Shown piece by piece: positions 35,252 through 44,332 of a stretch of 64,000 nucleotides of DNA. Location: NCBI RefSeq assembly GCF_004340525.1, contig NZ_SLWX01000014.1:1-64000 (forward strand), written 5' to 3'. The stretch comes from Chromatocurvus halotolerans (GTDB lineage Bacteria; Pseudomonadota; Gammaproteobacteria; Pseudomonadales; Halieaceae). How positions within the stretch are numbered: the first letter of the stretch is position 1; every line of letters starts with the position of its first letter. Under the pieces are notes generated by a model, which saw only the letters and a program-made list of their open reading frames with translations, did not search any database and was not told the origin of the DNA. The position numbers and the translations under genes were made by a program.

Positions 35252-36286
35252 TCAACGCTCGACAGACGGGACGGGAGCGCGGCCAGCGCCTGACCGCGAA
35301 GGTCTGATCTGGCGCAGTAGACTCATAAAGCCACTGAGTTCTGCCTCAAACTCAACTTCGCTTACGTGTTCACTATCCATAATTCGAGGCAGTTCCAGGA
35401 GTGGATCGGATAACGAAACCAGTTCATTGCGAGTCGTTGTTGCCGTACTCACGCCAGCGTCTTTGAGCAGTCGCACCTGCTCGTGGTGATACTCACCGCT
35501 GGGGTAGCAGAAGTGCCTGGGTCGCCCGCCGCAGATTCGGTGAATTGCAGCAAGATTTTCATTCACCTCGCGCTCTGCACCTCCGTTTTCAATACCAGCG
35601 AATCTATGCCGATGTGTATGTAGTTCCAGGTTAACGCCCTGTTGGCCGAGTTTTTTCACATCGCTTTCCGAGAGGAACATCAGCTTTCCGCGTGCCAGCC
35701 ATTCTTCATACGACTCACCGAAATATTGACAGAGCTCACGAATAACAATTGATTCTAGCTCGGTCCCCAGGTCAGACACGATTTCTTTTATTCGCTCCGC
35801 GGTCACCTTTTCGTCCCCTGCACGCGCATACAGACAGCTCGAGGGTAATACCTGATACAGGCCACCATATTTCCAGAATAGATAGTCCAGCGCGACGTTA
35901 AATACGGGACGTTGATCCTCCACGTAATATGTTGACAAATATAACGTAGCGGGAAATCCATGTGCCTGTGTCACAGAAAACATGCCTGAGCGGACTCCAG
36001 CCCATCCATCATCGACAGTTACCACCACCTGATCTTTCTTGAATCTGCCGACGTTATATTGACGCGCGATCTCATCAAGATCGACACATTCGAATCCGCT
36101 GCGGCGAAGGATAGTCATTCTTCGGCGAAATACATGGGCACGCATAAAAAGACCAGGACGAAAACGCCACTCATCATCGAGTGATATACCGTGATAGCAC
36201 AGAATCCGCGGTCGGTGTGCCGTCAGCAGACGGGCGATAGCAAACAGCCCCAAAGCTTTGCAGATTTTGAGGAATACCTTCTTCAA
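35252..36286 (-). CDS. Polysaccharide deacetylase family protein
   Basis: About 344 residues. ILCYHGISLDDE opens the NodB fold, VVVTVDDGWAGVR is motif 1, LELHTHRHRF supplies the metal His residues, and FCYPSGEYHHEQ is motif 3. I choose the TTG at 36286: it overlaps the stop of the upstream gene as TTGA, has GGAG about 6 nt upstream, and gives MKKVFLKICKALGLFAIARL. The longer frame to 36313 begins with another TTG that overlaps by 31 nt without such a site. It removes acetyl groups from the EPS or its precursor. It is the second of three deacetylases in this operon. Confidence 0.85.
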   Translation of the reverse strand: MKKVFLKICKALGLFAIARLLTAHRPRILCYHGISLDDEWRFRPGLFMRAHVFRRRMTILRRSGFECVDLDEIARQYNVGRFKKDQVVVTVDDGWAGVRSGMFSVTQAHGFPATLYLSTYYVEDQRPVFNVALDYLFWKYGGLYQVLPSSCLYARAGDEKVTAERIKEIVSDLGTELESIVIRELCQYFGESYEEWLARGKLMFLSESDVKKLGQQGVNLELHTHRHRFAGIENGGAEREVNENLAAIHRICGGRPRHFCYPSGEYHHEQVRLLKDAGVSTATTTRNELVSLSDPLLELPRIMDSEHVSEVEFEAELSGFMSLLRQIRPSRSGAGRAPVPSVER

Positions 36287-37194
36287 CTGTACTCCGGCTG
36301 ACGCCTTGACCAATTAATTAATGATCTGCGAGGCCAGAAAAGCGCAAAATTTCTCGGTATATAAAGACCATTCTCAAAGGCTTCGCGACGCCTCTTTGAC
36401 ATAGAGAGTGCTCCGCTTTGGTAATCCTCAGCATGAGAAAAATAAAAACCTGCACCGCCGTCTGCAATCGTATTCGCTATGAACGCGAGACGCGGGCTCA
36501 CGGCGGAAATGTCTGGATCATAGAACCAGCTACCGCCGACGACGCCCCGGATAGCAGGATTCGCTTCCGCCATTTTCGCAGTGATAACACAAGTTTGGTA
36601 CCAGCTCTGCTGACTAAAGCGAGATACCTCCGACAGATGCACGTGCAGACGAAATACCGGCTTGTTACCGCCAGCTTCTACCAGAGCCCGGGCGAACCGG
36701 CACGCCTGACGCCACCCGCCTGAATACAATAGCGACCGCTGTATAACCGAAAAAGGCTCAACGACACGCTCAGCCGCCGGGTAAAGTCGCCCACTCGCCA
36801 ACGCCAAATCCTTCATAAAGCGATCGTTCAACTGCAGCTGCTGTGGCTCAAGCTGCAAGATTCTGGAAAAACTCCTAGCGTAGCCGTGGACAACCTCGTC
36901 CACCAGCGAAAAAGGCAGTCGATCCACGTCAAAGCTCGCAACAAGTCGACATAACAAATGATGCATCACGAGTTGCATAGCTTTTGCGTCATAGCGCTTG
37001 CGCACCGATCGCAGGACAACATCGACGCCCGGTACCGCATGATAATGACCGAAATCAAAGCGAGGCTGAAGTTCATCCTCAATACGGGACAGCCAGCCCC
37101 CATCTACATATCTCGCGACCACATTCGCTGTCGCGGCGACTTTGGCCCCCGCTTCCTCCTTTACATCGCGTAAGACTTTCAAGAAACAGGCCAC
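36283..37194 (-). CDS. Uncharacterised EPS-locus protein
   Basis: A 303-residue soluble-looking protein with no signal peptide or membrane helix. I do not recognise it. Visible features: many Arg and Trp residues, a helical first half (VLRSVRKRYDAKAMQLVMHH), and a second half with RLHVHLSEVSRFSQQSWYQT, GVVGGSWFYDPDISAVSPRL and FYIP-like ends (GLYIPRNFALFWPRRSLINW). The HLHV/HVHLSE region and GGSWFYDP could belong to a small-molecule or acyl-transfer active site, but this is speculation. It lies between AsnB (upstream, adjacent) and a deacetylase with which it is translationally coupled, so it belongs to the EPS pathway. The start is a GTG at 37194, immediately after the AsnB stop. Confidence 0.65.
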   Translation of the reverse strand: MACFLKVLRDVKEEAGAKVAATANVVARYVDGGWLSRIEDELQPRFDFGHYHAVPGVDVVLRSVRKRYDAKAMQLVMHHLLCRLVASFDVDRLPFSLVDEVVHGYARSFSRILQLEPQQLQLNDRFMKDLALASGRLYPAAERVVEPFSVIQRSLLYSGGWRQACRFARALVEAGGNKPVFRLHVHLSEVSRFSQQSWYQTCVITAKMAEANPAIRGVVGGSWFYDPDISAVSPRLAFIANTIADGGAGFYFSHAEDYQSGALSMSKRRREAFENGLYIPRNFALFWPRRSLINWSRRQPEYS

Positions 37195-39096
37195 TCAACC
37201 CAGCGCCAGGTCGTCATCACGGGTGGCACCCTGGAACATCAGCAGCGTCCACAGCGGCGCACTGTGGTCGCGCAACCCGCGCTGGTGTTCATCCACCAGT
37301 TTTTCCAGATAGGCCGCGTTGAACAGCCCGGTATCCGCCAGGCCGCCGCCCAGCAGGTCGTCGCGCAGGCGCTGCTTCAGCGGTCCGCGGAACCAGTCCG
37401 CCAGGGGTACGCCAAAGCCCATCTTGGGGCGATAGAGCACATCGTGAGGCAGATGCGGCTCCAGGGACTTTTTCAGCAGGTACTTGCCCTCGCTGCCGCG
37501 CAGCTTGATGCCTACGGGCAGGCCACTTACCCACTCGGTGAGCGGATGGTCCAGCAGCGGCACGCGCACTTCCAGTGAGTGCGCCATGCTGGCCCGGTCC
37601 ACCTTGGTCAGGATGTCGCCCACCAGGTAGGTTTTCATGTCGAGGTACTGAATCAGGGACAGCGGGTCGTCCGTGGGGCTCTTGGCCGCGTGCGCGTTGA
37701 ACACGCTGTCCACCGTATAGCCCTGCAACCGGCTTTTCAGGGCCGGCGAAAACAGCTGGGCGCGCTGTTCCCGGCGGCAGATGGATACCGAGTGCAGGTA
37801 GGCCTCCACGCTGGTGCGGGCCAGGGCCTGGAAGGTGGTCTTGGCGCGAAACACCCGCGGCGCCCAGTCGGCCTTGGGGTACAGCCGCCCCAGGGCACCG
37901 AACAGCGGCCGACGAAGGCCCAGCGGCATGGCCCGGCGCAGCCGGTCCTCGTTGCGGTGCAGCCGGTAGCGACGGTAGCCGGCGAAGTGCTCGTCGCCGC
38001 CGTCGCCGGAGAGCGCCACGGTCACCCGCTGCCGGGCAAGCTGGCAGACGCGGTAGGTGGGAATGGCCGAGCTGTCGGCGTAGGGCTCGTCGTACAGGGC
38101 TGCGAGGCCGTCCAGCAGGTCGAAATCCTCGCTGCTGACGGTCTGCTCGAAGTGGTTGGTGTGATAGCGCTCGGCGACGCTTCTGGCGAAATCGGTCTCG
38201 TTGAACTGCGGTACGTCAAAGCCGATGGCGCAGGTATTTACGGGCTCGCTCTGAGCCTGGGCCATCATCGCCACCACCGCGCTGGAATCCACCCCGCCGG
38301 AGAGGAAGGCCCCCAGGGGCACCTCGCTCACCAGCCGCACTTTTACCGCCTCGCGCAGCCGCGCGACCAGTTCGTCCTGCAGGTCCGCCTCACTCGCCAC
38401 CGCAATCGGGCTGAACGGGATGTCCCAGTACTGGCGCTGCGCCGGCACCGGGGCCCCGCGGGTGAAGGTCAGCGTGTATCCGGGACACAGCTTGTGCACG
38501 CCCTGGTAAATGGTCTTGGGCTCGGGCACGTAGCCCAGGGCAAAGTAATCCTCCACAGCCTGCGGCTCCAGCTTGCGCGGCAGAGCCGGGTGCGCCTTGA
38601 GCACCTTGAGCTCGGAGCCGAAGAGCAGCTGACCGTCGGGCAGGACACTGTAGAACAGGGGCTTGATACCGAAGCGGTCCCGGGCCAGGAACAGGCTGCG
38701 GGCACGGCGGTCGTACAGGGCAAAGGCGAACATGCCGCGGAAGCGCTCCACGCAGCGCTCGCCCCATTCCTGCCACGCGTAGAGAATCACCTCGGTATCA
38801 CAGTGAGTGCGAAACTGATGTCCCAGCTCGCGCAATTCTGCCGCCAATTCGCGGAAGTTGTAGATCTCTCCGTTGTACACCACGCACAGGTTGCCATCGG
38901 CGCTGTGCATGGGCTGCTGGCCGCTGGCCAGATCAATGATGGACAGCCGGCGGTGGCCCAGGCCGATGCCCGGCTCGAGGAACAGGTCGCCCTCGTCCGG
39001 CCCGCGGTGGAACTGCGCCTGGTTCATGGCGTGCAGCACGTCGCTCGGGATGTCGCGCTCGGCGCTGAAATCGAAGATGCCCGCTATGCCGCACAT
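37195..39096 (-). CDS. XrtA-associated asparagine synthetase-like amidotransferase
   Basis: A 633-residue class II glutamine amidotransferase (TIGR03108 type). MCGIAGIFDF provides the Cys2 nucleophile after Met removal. RGPDEGDLF, RLSIIDLASGQQPM and VVYNGEIYNFRELA are glutaminase motifs. The C-terminal synthetase domain has LSGGVDSSAVVAM and ALSGDGGDEHFAGY. It would transfer ammonia from glutamine to a carboxylate, probably of a sugar acid or peptide in the EPS. The ATG at 39096 is required to place Cys at position 2; the upstream frame is within the preceding gene region. Compare the Cys-less relative at 17688-19589. Confidence 0.93.
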   Translation of the reverse strand: MCGIAGIFDFSAERDIPSDVLHAMNQAQFHRGPDEGDLFLEPGIGLGHRRLSIIDLASGQQPMHSADGNLCVVYNGEIYNFRELAAELRELGHQFRTHCDTEVILYAWQEWGERCVERFRGMFAFALYDRRARSLFLARDRFGIKPLFYSVLPDGQLLFGSELKVLKAHPALPRKLEPQAVEDYFALGYVPEPKTIYQGVHKLCPGYTLTFTRGAPVPAQRQYWDIPFSPIAVASEADLQDELVARLREAVKVRLVSEVPLGAFLSGGVDSSAVVAMMAQAQSEPVNTCAIGFDVPQFNETDFARSVAERYHTNHFEQTVSSEDFDLLDGLAALYDEPYADSSAIPTYRVCQLARQRVTVALSGDGGDEHFAGYRRYRLHRNEDRLRRAMPLGLRRPLFGALGRLYPKADWAPRVFRAKTTFQALARTSVEAYLHSVSICRREQRAQLFSPALKSRLQGYTVDSVFNAHAAKSPTDDPLSLIQYLDMKTYLVGDILTKVDRASMAHSLEVRVPLLDHPLTEWVSGLPVGIKLRGSEGKYLLKKSLEPHLPHDVLYRPKMGFGVPLADWFRGPLKQRLRDDLLGGGLADTGLFNAAYLEKLVDEHQRGLRDHSAPLWTLLMFQGATRDDDLALG

Positions 39097-39106
39097 GTGC
39101 CCGCTG

Positions 39107-40309
39107 TCACTCCTTGTGGGGGGCTGCCCCTTGTTCTGCCGTTCTCCGGCCCAGCACGGCGTCGTAGACGCCAAGGTAGGCCCGAACCGTCGTGCTCCAG
39201 TCGAATTCGCGTTGAATCCGGTCTTTTGCCGCCGCGCCGTATTGCTGGCGTCTTGCCGGGTGGTCCAGTAATTCCAGTATAGCCTCGCCCAGCGCCTCCG
39301 CGTCGCCTACCGGTACGAGGGTGCCGCTGACCCCGGGCTGCACCAGCTCCGGGTTGCCGCCGATGTCGGTCGCTATCACCGGCAGTCCGCTGGCCATGGC
39401 CTCCAGCACCGTGTTCGAGATGCCCTCGTTCAGAGAGGGCAACAGAAACACGTCCATCCGTGCCAGCTGGTCCGGGATGTCGCCGCGATCCCCGGTAAAT
39501 TCGATCTGCTCGGCAACGCCGCGGGAGAAGGCCTCGGCCTCCAGCGCGGCGCGTTCCGGCCCGTCGCCGACGACTATACAGCGAAGCTGCGAGCGTAGCC
39601 GAGGGCGGACGGAAATAATGTGCGCGAGCGCACGGATTATCTGGTGCTGATTCTTGACGGTGGCGAGGCGGCCTACGGTGCCTATGACTAATGGCGTTGA
39701 TGGTGCGGTCAGGTCCGAATGGGACCTGACTCCAATTGAGGGGTCAGGTCCCATGCGGGCCTGACCCCTAAGATCAAATCGCGCCAAATCCACCCCGTTA
39801 TAAATCTGCACCACCTTGCGTTCGGGAATCCTCACGTCGCCGATCAGCCACCCCCGCAGATCCTGACTCACCGTAATGAAGCGGTGTATCAGCGGGCTCA
39901 GCCCCCGGCGCAAGCGTCGGTAGGTGCGATTGGTACCGTCGATATCGTTCACATCCCGACCGTGCTCACCGTGCACCCGCTTCACCCCGGGCATCACCAG
40001 CCCGAGGATGTGTGTCTCCAGCGCCGCCAGGTTGCGGGTGTGCACCACCGCCGGGCGCAGCCGCCGCAGCAGTCGCCACAGCCGCCAGTACATGCCCCAG
40101 TCGTGCCCCGGCCGCTTACGCAATTCATGGATGCTTACATCCGGCGCCGTAATACGACCGGCGAAGGGACCGGATTCCGTGAGACAGACAATGGCGTGCC
40201 GATAGCGCTCCGGCGGGCAGCGGTTGATAATGTTCACTAGCCCGTTTTCAAGGCCACCCGTACCCAGTGAATAGATGATATGGACAATCAGTGGCTGAGC
40301 GTTTGTCAC
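39107..40309 (-). CDS. XrtA-associated sugar transferase (TIGR03088 type)
   Basis: A 400-residue GT4 glycosyltransferase. The N-terminus IVHIIYSLGTGGLENGLVNI, the middle VHGEHGRDVNDIDGTNRTYR and the E-x7-E region LPSLNEGISNTVLEAMASGL fit the PEP-CTERM/EpsH1 sugar transferase family. Between the IYNGVDLARF turn and VIGTVGRLATVKNQ is an extra loop of about 25 residues (RGQARMGPDPSIGV and so on) encoded by two palindromic repeats (39707-39768) inserted in frame. The loop lies in the inter-domain linker, which may explain why it is tolerated. The GTG start overlaps the XrtA stop as GTGA. Confidence 0.9.
   Translation of the reverse strand: MTNAQPLIVHIIYSLGTGGLENGLVNIINRCPPERYRHAIVCLTESGPFAGRITAPDVSIHELRKRPGHDWGMYWRLWRLLRRLRPAVVHTRNLAALETHILGLVMPGVKRVHGEHGRDVNDIDGTNRTYRRLRRGLSPLIHRFITVSQDLRGWLIGDVRIPERKVVQIYNGVDLARFDLRGQARMGPDPSIGVRSHSDLTAPSTPLVIGTVGRLATVKNQHQIIRALAHIISVRPRLRSQLRCIVVGDGPERAALEAEAFSRGVAEQIEFTGDRGDIPDQLARMDVFLLPSLNEGISNTVLEAMASGLPVIATDIGGNPELVQPGVSGTLVPVGDAEALGEAILELLDHPARRQQYGAAAKDRIQREFDWSTTVRAYLGVYDAVLGRRTAEQGAAPHKE
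39707..39768. repeat. Two GGTCAGGTCC palindromes inside a coding sequence
   Basis: First copy: GGTCAGGTCC, four bases, GGGACCTGAC (39707-39730). Second: GGGGTCAGGTCCC, four bases, GGGCCTGACCCC (39740-39768). The same palindrome occurs at 44347-44375 and 48749-48775. It resembles REP-type dispersed repeats. Confidence 0.8.
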
Positions 40310-41907
40310 TGCCGCTCCGCTGCTGCCAGCCCATCCGCCAATACCCTGTCGATACCCTCGCGCTGGGCGGCGGCGAAGTCGCGCAGACGCGAGGCGGCTG
40401 CCGCGACATCCCCTTGCGCGATTGGCGTCAGCAGGTTAATACGAGCACCGAAAACGCCACCCGGCGTGAGTTGTTCGAGTGCCTCGTAAATCTTCGTGAC
40501 ATACGGATCGGCACTCTCGCGCTCATTCACCCGATACCAGAACCAGCCGAGAAACTCTCTTCCTGACGCCAGGTGCCGCAGCGTCACCTGCTCTACCTGG
40601 GCGAGCTCTGGTGACGGATTTCCCAGACGCTGCCGCGAAAGCACACGCCATTCGCCCTCCGCCGCCGCCCAGCGATCCTTCGAGTCCACGAGCTCCGTCC
40701 CCTGCGCCTGCTGCAGAAACTGCTGCAGCCACAGGGACACCGTTACGTCATCCCGAACGTAGCTCACATGGCTTTCTCTCTGCGCCCCGGTAGCCAGCGG
40801 TTCCCACGGCATATCCGCCGTCTCTGTCACTGTCCACCCTGGCGGCGGCGCCGGCGCCGCCAGGGGCGCCACCGCTGCCTTCGCCCCCGCCGCACTCCAG
40901 GATGCCGCAAGCGGACCGGAAGCGGCGGCAAGCATCGCCAGCACTGCAGCGATTGCGAGTTTCCCGGCGGCAACTGACGGCCCGGCGTCTGTCGGGTGCG
41001 CCCGCTGTGGACCATGCCCTTCCTGGTCCGCAGCGGGCGCACCCGACAGACCTGTATCCTGATCGGATTCCTGCCAGAACCCCCCGATCCAGAACAGCAG
41101 CAGCATCACTATGCCGAAAAACACCCAGCCATAAATGAGGTGGTCCACCCCGGTCGCCAGCTGCATGTCACTGAGATGACCGATCATGACAATGCCGTAG
41201 GCCCGAAGGACGTTCGCCACAATCGGGACAATGATGGACGCCAGCACGAACAGCAGGCGCCGCCAGGGACTCCGATAGCTGAGATAGGCGTACAACAGGC
41301 CCAGCGTGAAAGACGCAATCAGGTAGCGAACGCCGCTGCAGGCTTCCACTACCGACCAGTTGCCCGAAGGCAGCATGAAGAACAGGTTCTCGCGGTACAC
41401 CGGAACGTTACTCAGGCGGATCAGCCAGACGGTGTACTCCGCGGTCAGGTCCATCATCGGCGGTTCCAGCCCCTTGCCCATGGGCACGGCGAGGAACAGG
41501 AAGCCCAGCGGGAACATCAGCGCCCGCACCATCGCAGTCCCCAGAAGCGTCCAGAGCGCGGCTATCAGCACCGATACCACGGCAATCTGCTGAACCACCT
41601 GTACGCTCACCAGGTGCGCAATCAGCCAGAGCGCAGCGGCACCCAGCACCATCACCAGCGCGGGATAGCACGGCGCAACCGGAATCTGCGCCAGCCGAGC
41701 ACGATCCCGCCACACCAACCACAGACTTATAGGGGCAATCAGGAAACCGTGGGTAAAGGTTTCCGATGCCATCCAGATGGCGACCATGGAGGCAAAGGTC
41801 GGCAGGTAGATTGCCAGCACCGCCAGGCACAGTCCCGCAGCGAGTACGGGAACAGTCAAGCCACGGGTGCCAGGCACCTCCTGCGGTGCAGCGGTGGCGA
41901 GGGTCAT
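40306..41907 (-). CDS. xrtA: Exosortase A with fused EpsI domain
   Basis: A 533-residue protein. Residues about 15-275 form the 8-helix exosortase domain (TIGR03109 type) with the catalytic Cys190 in SVVEACSGVRYL, Arg235 in ANVLRAYGIVMIG, and His256 in VDHLIYGWVFFG. It cleaves PEP-CTERM proteins at the outer face of the inner membrane, like a sortase. After a low-complexity Ala/Pro linker, residues about 335-533 are the EpsI domain (GWTVTETADMPWEPL to FWYRVNERESADPYVTKIYE). The ATG at 41907 is preferred: it overlaps the upstream gene by 4 nt. Substrates in the window are the proteins at 4435-5364 and, before disruption, 444-1318. Confidence 0.95.
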   Translation of the reverse strand: MTLATAAPQEVPGTRGLTVPVLAAGLCLAVLAIYLPTFASMVAIWMASETFTHGFLIAPISLWLVWRDRARLAQIPVAPCYPALVMVLGAAALWLIAHLVSVQVVQQIAVVSVLIAALWTLLGTAMVRALMFPLGFLFLAVPMGKGLEPPMMDLTAEYTVWLIRLSNVPVYRENLFFMLPSGNWSVVEACSGVRYLIASFTLGLLYAYLSYRSPWRRLLFVLASIIVPIVANVLRAYGIVMIGHLSDMQLATGVDHLIYGWVFFGIVMLLLFWIGGFWQESDQDTGLSGAPAADQEGHGPQRAHPTDAGPSVAAGKLAIAAVLAMLAAASGPLAASWSAAGAKAAVAPLAAPAPPPGWTVTETADMPWEPLATGAQRESHVSYVRDDVTVSLWLQQFLQQAQGTELVDSKDRWAAAEGEWRVLSRQRLGNPSPELAQVEQVTLRHLASGREFLGWFWYRVNERESADPYVTKIYEALEQLTPGGVFGARINLLTPIAQGDVAAAASRLRDFAAAQREGIDRVLADGLAAAERQ

Positions 41908-43214
41908 GACAGGCCCCTGAGCGACGTTGCAGCGGCGGGCGGGTTGCTTGTTAAGCCAGATGCGGCGAATGCACACGTACTGTTCTTCTGAGACGCCGCT
42001 TGCTCACCTCGCAGCAATAAGGCCACCTCTGGCAAGTTGTCGTCCCAATTGAACGCGCAGCTGACATACGCCCGCGCCCGCTCGCCGAGGCCGGCGTGCT
42101 CGCCGCGCTGCAGGGCATCCAGGTGGCGGGCGTAGTCGTCCGCGGTCTCCGCCAGTAACAGGTGCTCGCCATCGGTCGCGTCGATGCCTTCCAGCCCGAG
42201 CGCGCTGACTAGTATCGGTTTCGCCATCGCCATGCCTTCCAGCACCTTGTTCTGCACCCCGCGGGCGACGCGCATGGGCGCTATCGCCGCGAGGGCGTGC
42301 TGCAGGTAGGGGCGTACGTCGGGCACCCTGCCGGTCACGCAGATGCCGGGGCTTTTTCCCAGGGCCTGTACCCTGTCCGAGGGGTTGCCGCCGACGATGC
42401 ACAGGCGCAGCGGCTGCGCCTTCTGCAGGGTGGGCAGAATCTTCTCGGCGAAATCCACCACCGCGTCGACATTGGGCCAGTAGTCCATGGCGCCGGTGAA
42501 CACCAGAGTCGGCGCACCATCGAAGGGATCGGCCAGGGTTGGGTCAGGCCGGAAATAGTCGGTATCCACGCCGTTGTTATAGTGACCTACCTTGTGCGCG
42601 CTCTCCGGCGCCAGGCGGCGAAACAGCGCGGCCTCGGCGGAGGACACGAACAGACCGTAATCGAACTGGACCGCCAGGGCACGCTCGCAGTCAAGCAGGC
42701 GCTGGCCCTCGCGTCGATACACCCAGCTCAGGGGCCAGGGCTTGTGCACCGAGTACTGCAGCCACTTGTCGGAATCCACGTCCACGAAGTCAATCACCTT
42801 GCGTGCAATGGCATCGCCCGGCTTGCCACCGGTACTGGGCAGGAACTGGGCCATGGCCGAGGAATAGACCATGGCGTGGCGTACGTTCTCGCGCTCCGCG
42901 CAGCGCGCCACCCAGTCTGCCAGGCCGGCGCCGGCGCTGCGGTAGTAGGGCAGGCTCAGGGCCTCGCCGGTGGCGAATCCGGTCACGCTGGCCACCGTGG
43001 CGCGCCAGGGAATCAGGGGGGCAAAAAAAGTGGTCGCGCACAGCTCTCTTAGCGTCTCGATATGCTGCCAGTCCGCCGGATCATCGACGAAGGTCGCCAG
43101 GTGCACGTCGAACTCCGCCGCCAGGTGGCGCAGCAGGTGCCAGGCGCGGATCTTGTCGCCCTTGTTCGGCGGATAGGGGATCCGATGGCACAGGAACAGC
43201 AGCGGCGGCTTCAC
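41904..43214 (-). CDS. XrtA-associated sugar transferase (TIGR03087 type)
   Basis: A 436-residue GT4 enzyme whose start, LLFLCHRIPYPPNKGDKIRA, is the signature of the PEP-CTERM/EpsH1 sugar transferase 1 family. LVFTGAMDYWPNVDAVVDFA and the donor-domain segment VLEGMAMAKPILVSALGLEG follow. The start is taken as the GTG at 43214, giving MKPPLLFLC; the frame continues upstream into the FemAB gene without relevance. The last 35 residues are a low-complexity tail (QAASQKNSTCAFAASGLTSN). The end overlaps the XrtA start by 4 nt, so it is translationally coupled to the exosortase. Confidence 0.93.
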   Translation of the reverse strand: MKPPLLFLCHRIPYPPNKGDKIRAWHLLRHLAAEFDVHLATFVDDPADWQHIETLRELCATTFFAPLIPWRATVASVTGFATGEALSLPYYRSAGAGLADWVARCAERENVRHAMVYSSAMAQFLPSTGGKPGDAIARKVIDFVDVDSDKWLQYSVHKPWPLSWVYRREGQRLLDCERALAVQFDYGLFVSSAEAALFRRLAPESAHKVGHYNNGVDTDYFRPDPTLADPFDGAPTLVFTGAMDYWPNVDAVVDFAEKILPTLQKAQPLRLCIVGGNPSDRVQALGKSPGICVTGRVPDVRPYLQHALAAIAPMRVARGVQNKVLEGMAMAKPILVSALGLEGIDATDGEHLLLAETADDYARHLDALQRGEHAGLGERARAYVSCAFNWDDNLPEVALLLRGEQAASQKNSTCAFAASGLTSNPPAAATSLRGLS

Positions 43215-43225
43215 CGGATGCCCGC

Positions 43226-44332
43226 TCAGCCGAGGTGCCGCGCCAGCGGCGGCCCCATCAGGTTGGCCAGCCACAGGGGCAGCTTCTGCCAGGTGTTCAC
43301 CAACAGGCGGTAGCGCGGGCTGTTGGGGTTGAGGTCCGGCGGCGACTCGGCGGACACCAGGTGGTATTCGTAGGGAAGCGGCTCGGGGGTGAAGCCCATA
43401 TTCTTCTTGAAGGCGAAGGGACCGGTGTCGGCCTTGCTGCGCCCGAAGTCGAAGCCGGTGAGCCCCTCGCTGGCGCTCTCGCGCATCAGTTCCCAGTACA
43501 GGAAGTGATTGCAGCCACGGATATCCCGGGCCCGGGTGATGCTGCCGCCGTAGTAGGGCAGTACTTCGCCCTTGAAGTAGAAGCTCATCACCGCAGCGAC
43601 GTCTTCGCCCGCCTCTCCTGAGCGATTCGGCGGGTCCAGCAGCATGGCATCGTCCGGCTTGCCTTTGGGCGCGCCGTCAGCGGCCTGGCGGATCATCAGC
43701 ACCCGGCAGTCACCGGCGAACTCCTCGCGCAGTATCTGCAGGTAGCGGCGTGAGAACACCGGGGTACCCAGGTTACGCACGCTCTCGGCGTAGACGCGGT
43801 ACAGACGGTCAACGCCAGTGGCGTCCTCCTCGCTGTACAGTCCCTCGCCCAGGGCCTTGCGCAGCATGGCGCGCTGCCGATTGGGGATTGCCTTGAGGTT
43901 GGCAGCGTTGTCTGCTTCCAGGGACTTGCGGAAGGTGTAGTAGAGCTCTTTTGTCGGCCAGTCGCTGCCCGAGGGTTCGCGGCAGCGCAGTTCCAGGGCG
44001 TCCACTTTCTGCGCTTCGGCCAGCGCCATGGCCCTGTCGCGCAGCGCCTGGGCGGCCTGGTCAGAGTTGGCGGCGATGCCCCCGTACACACAGAACGGCA
44101 GGCTGCACAGGCGATTGCCGGTGAGCACACTGCGCACGGCCGCCAGGGGAAGTATGCCCTCGATGCCGGCATCACTTTCGGCGATGAGGAAATAGGCCGT
44201 GTGGCCAAAACCCCGACGCAGCACGCGCTGCCAGGCGAAGCGGTGGAAGAAGGTGGTCTGCGGGCAGCTGTGCACGAAGGCGTCCCAGGCAGCTTCGTCC
44301 TCGGGTTGGGCTTCGCGGACGGTGAGGCTCAC
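43226..44332 (-). CDS. FemAB-like XrtA-associated acyltransferase
   Basis: A 368-residue protein of the GNAT/FemAB superfamily (TIGR03019 type). Landmarks: DAFVHSCPQTTFFHRFAWQR near the N-terminus, LPLAAVRSVLTGNRLCSLPF, LRKALGEGLYSE in the middle, AVMSFYFKGEVLPYYGGSIT and then FLYWELMRESASEGLTGFDF with GRSKADTGPFAFKKNMGF, all standard for the family. It may add an amino-acyl or acyl group to the EPS or a lipid carrier, by analogy with FemX peptidyl transferases. The GTG start overlaps the upstream deacetylase stop as GTGA, and the next gene follows after 11 bp. Confidence 0.92.
   Translation of the reverse strand: MSLTVREAQPEDEAAWDAFVHSCPQTTFFHRFAWQRVLRRGFGHTAYFLIAESDAGIEGILPLAAVRSVLTGNRLCSLPFCVYGGIAANSDQAAQALRDRAMALAEAQKVDALELRCREPSGSDWPTKELYYTFRKSLEADNAANLKAIPNRQRAMLRKALGEGLYSEEDATGVDRLYRVYAESVRNLGTPVFSRRYLQILREEFAGDCRVLMIRQAADGAPKGKPDDAMLLDPPNRSGEAGEDVAAVMSFYFKGEVLPYYGGSITRARDIRGCNHFLYWELMRESASEGLTGFDFGRSKADTGPFAFKKNMGFTPEPLPYEYHLVSAESPPDLNPNSPRYRLLVNTWQKLPLWLANLMGPPLARHLG

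Noticed and set aside
37579-39282. 567-codon plus-strand frame opposite the AsnB gene
   Set aside because: It lies against a clear amidotransferase; the composition (Gly, Val, Gln, His) is typical of an antisense shadow.
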